Source of the DNA: Candidatus Magasanikiibacteriota bacterium
GTDB taxonomy: Bacteria; Patescibacteriota; Patescibacteriia; Magasanikbacterales; 2-02-FULL-50-9b
DNA: 38,713 nt
Direction of reading: 5' to 3'
NCBI GenBank assembly: GCA_943355025.1
Contig: CALRDW010000008.1
Coordinates: 1 to 38,713 of the forward strand
Shown here: positions 37,896-38,713 of the stretch, piece by piece
How the letters are laid out: each line of letters begins with the position of its first letter
Numbering within the stretch: position 1 is the stretch's first letter
The notes under the pieces: generated by a model
What the model was told of the DNA's origin: nothing
Seen by the model: the letters and a program-made list of their open reading frames with translations, nothing else
Database searches by the model: none
Made by a program: the position numbers and the translations under genes

Positions 37896-38084
37896 GTGAC
37901 CCTGGTTTCACATGAGCGCCGTACCATCTATTTGAGGCCGTCCACAAGAACAGAGCTCCTTAAAAGTCGTGAGCGAGCGCGGAATTCTGCGCTCGGTAAT
38001 GTAGCTAACAGTGTTAGCGCCACTGCCGAACGCAAAATAACGCCTCCTCAAATAGACCCACAACACACCAAGGAACCCCAATGA
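37896..38084 (+). CDS. Small hypothetical protein
   Basis: A 62-codon frame with a GTG start whose TGA stop overlaps the next gene's ATG (ATGA). The product is basic, Arg/Thr/Ser rich, with no membrane segment, and is not recognised. Support is the coupling to the next gene and the promoter 90 bases upstream; against it are the GTG start and the lack of a clear ribosome site. It may instead be a long leader. Confidence 0.3.
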   Translation: MTLVSHERRTIYLRPSTRTELLKSRERARNSALGNVANSVSATAERKITPPQIDPQHTKEPQ

Positions 38085-38617
38085 ATGCAAATCTCAAGGC
38101 CGCTCTCTGCGTCTTGTTCATGGTTGTGATACTTGTCGCGTGTGGCTATGCACAGCTCTGGCTGTTTGACGTAGTCCTACACTACAGGGTTGCTGTGCAT
38201 ACCTTGTTTGTGCATGACTTGGCCAATGGGCACCTGCTCCGCTGGACAGCGTCACTCGCGAGTTTTGCTCCGCTCTTTAGTGCCCAGATGCTCTGTGCCT
38301 ACACTTTCTCGTTGATGTACAGCTGGCGCACGAATGTGCCCGGGTTGTTTTCACGAGAACAGTGGGGTTACACAAGCACCTTCGTCGTCATAGAGCTAGC
38401 TGTCGGATACAGCATTTACTTGTTGATACCGCAGTGGCAGGGCGCCGTCGAGTTATTAGCCGAAATGCCGCAGATCGAGGCTTATCCGCACATCATCGAC
38501 ATGACGCGTGTGCTACACATGCTCTGTGTAGTAAGCGTCTGCCTGATGCTCATTGCGAATGCCAAAGTCGCTGACATTCTTCGGCACCACTCAAGCCCGC
38601 CCACTACTAACGAGTAG
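38081..38617 (+). CDS. Hypothetical four-helix membrane protein
   Basis: A 178-residue protein with hydrophobic segments at about 8-30, 55-80, 95-118 and 138-160. It is not recognised. Conserved-looking features are histidines near the membrane edges (VLHYRVAVHTLFVHD, PHIIDMTRVLHML). The ATG has a plausible AAGGAA site 5 bases upstream and overlaps the small frame before it. It ends in its own terminator, next to an IS30-like end. Its G/C-richer style and Shine-Dalgarno set it apart from the leaderless core genes, suggesting acquisition. Confidence 0.65.
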   Translation: MNANLKAALCVLFMVVILVACGYAQLWLFDVVLHYRVAVHTLFVHDLANGHLLRWTASLASFAPLFSAQMLCAYTFSLMYSWRTNVPGLFSREQWGYTSTFVVIELAVGYSIYLLIPQWQGAVELLAEMPQIEAYPHIIDMTRVLHMLCVVSVCLMLIANAKVADILRHHSSPPTTNE

Positions 38618-38634
38618 TGTGTGCGGGTTTTTTT
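38595..38634 (+). terminator. Intrinsic terminator
   Basis: CCCGC and CACTAC (38596-38607) pair with GTAGTG and GCGGG (up to 38627) with a small internal loop; T7 follows (38628-38634). Confidence 0.88.
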
Positions 38635-38637
38635 ATT

Positions 38638-38713
38638 CTTAGTTCCCAACTTCTAACGCAACGGGTTATCATTAATCCGTATGCAACAAACCTACACCCG
38701 TCTTTCTAGTACA
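38638..38713 (+). mobile_element. Left end of an IS30-like insertion sequence (partial)
   Basis: CTTCTAACGCAAC (38650-38662) is the exact inverse of the repeat core at 51-63. About 18 of 25 bases match over the longer end repeat. A transposase start follows, in the same direction as the fragment at the left edge, so the window is flanked by two directly oriented partial copies, or by the two halves of one repeated element. Confidence 0.65.
38681..38713 (+). CDS. IS30-like transposase, N-terminal fragment
   Basis: Eleven codons from ATG to the window edge: MQQTYTRLSST. This resembles IS30-family N-termini, which open with a short basic stretch and an L-(T/S)-x-x-E-R helix. It runs off the right edge. 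The call depends mainly on the end repeat and its position. Confidence 0.5.
   Translation, partial: MQQTYTRLSST

Noticed and set aside
37905-37918. GTTTCACATGAGCG as a fourth parS site
   Set aside because: Only 10 of 14 bases match the palindrome and the right arm is lost; the three perfect sites have no mismatches.
1-38713. CRISPR arrays, toxin-antitoxin pairs and restriction systems
   Set aside because: No regularly spaced repeats of 25-40 bases and no recognisable cas, methylase or toxin families were seen on either strand.

Overview
The window looks like part of a Patescibacteria (Candidate Phyla Radiation, Parcubacteria-like) chromosome. Supporting signs are compact gene packing, a run of seven small two-helix type IV secretion pilin-like proteins with the WMTAGG-type loop, a single XerC/D-like recombinase, YibE/F and TrmB-family proteins, and many promoters whose -10 element lies only 8-9 bases before the ATG (leaderless transcripts). 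TGA is used as a stop, so code 11 fits. The lineage is inferred from gene content; there is no rRNA in the window.

Layout. (1) 1-75 and 38638-38713: the tail and the head of IS30-like elements; the window, and perhaps its contig, is bounded by insertion-sequence copies. (2) 81-1346: a sigma-70 family factor with an N-terminal domain resembling the RNA polymerase alpha C-terminal domain. (3) 1442-5887: a copper-response operon, csoR-copA-HMA/TauE-like-cupredoxin-NTF2-like, behind a CsoR-type operator. (4) 6004-6750: a lipoprotein with MopE-type metal-binding repeats. (5) 6790-18127: a surface-glycan locus. Seven plus-strand genes (two sugar-nucleotide SDR enzymes, a split transketolase, a methyltransferase, a family 2 glycosyltransferase, a TIGR03032-like protein) face a minus-strand sulfotransferase, and the set is bracketed by two paralogous GT-C-like membrane proteins. 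(6) 18209-21008: msrB, a YibE/F protein and malic enzyme. (7) 21041-21625: a gene-free, purine-rich stretch with a strong promoter and a hairpin terminator, probably an unidentified RNA of about 550 nt. (8) 21637-33026, minus strand: gltX, an ECF sigma factor with a membrane partner, the seven pilin-like genes, a lipoprotein solute-binding protein, galU, a xerC/D-like gene and an unknown gene. (9) 33056-35708: a small membrane protein, a secreted Gln/Gly/Met-rich protein and a DUF1761 protein. (10) 35785-36605: tRNA-Ala, an AT-rich spacer with degenerate DnaA boxes, three perfect parS-type palindromes and a degenerate LAGLIDADG protein: a candidate centromere/origin region. (11) 36639-38634: a TrmB-type regulator, a 700-base non-coding or small-gene region and a four-helix membrane protein.

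The genes form three themes: copper sensing and export; building and sulfating a surface glycan (galU may supply UDP-glucose); and an envelope-spanning pilin/secretion array possibly controlled by the ECF sigma/anti-sigma pair at its downstream end. The most novel candidates are the orphan long RNA, the parS trio overlapping a dead homing-endonuclease-like gene, the alpha-CTD/sigma fusion and the pilin array with disulfide-rich tails.
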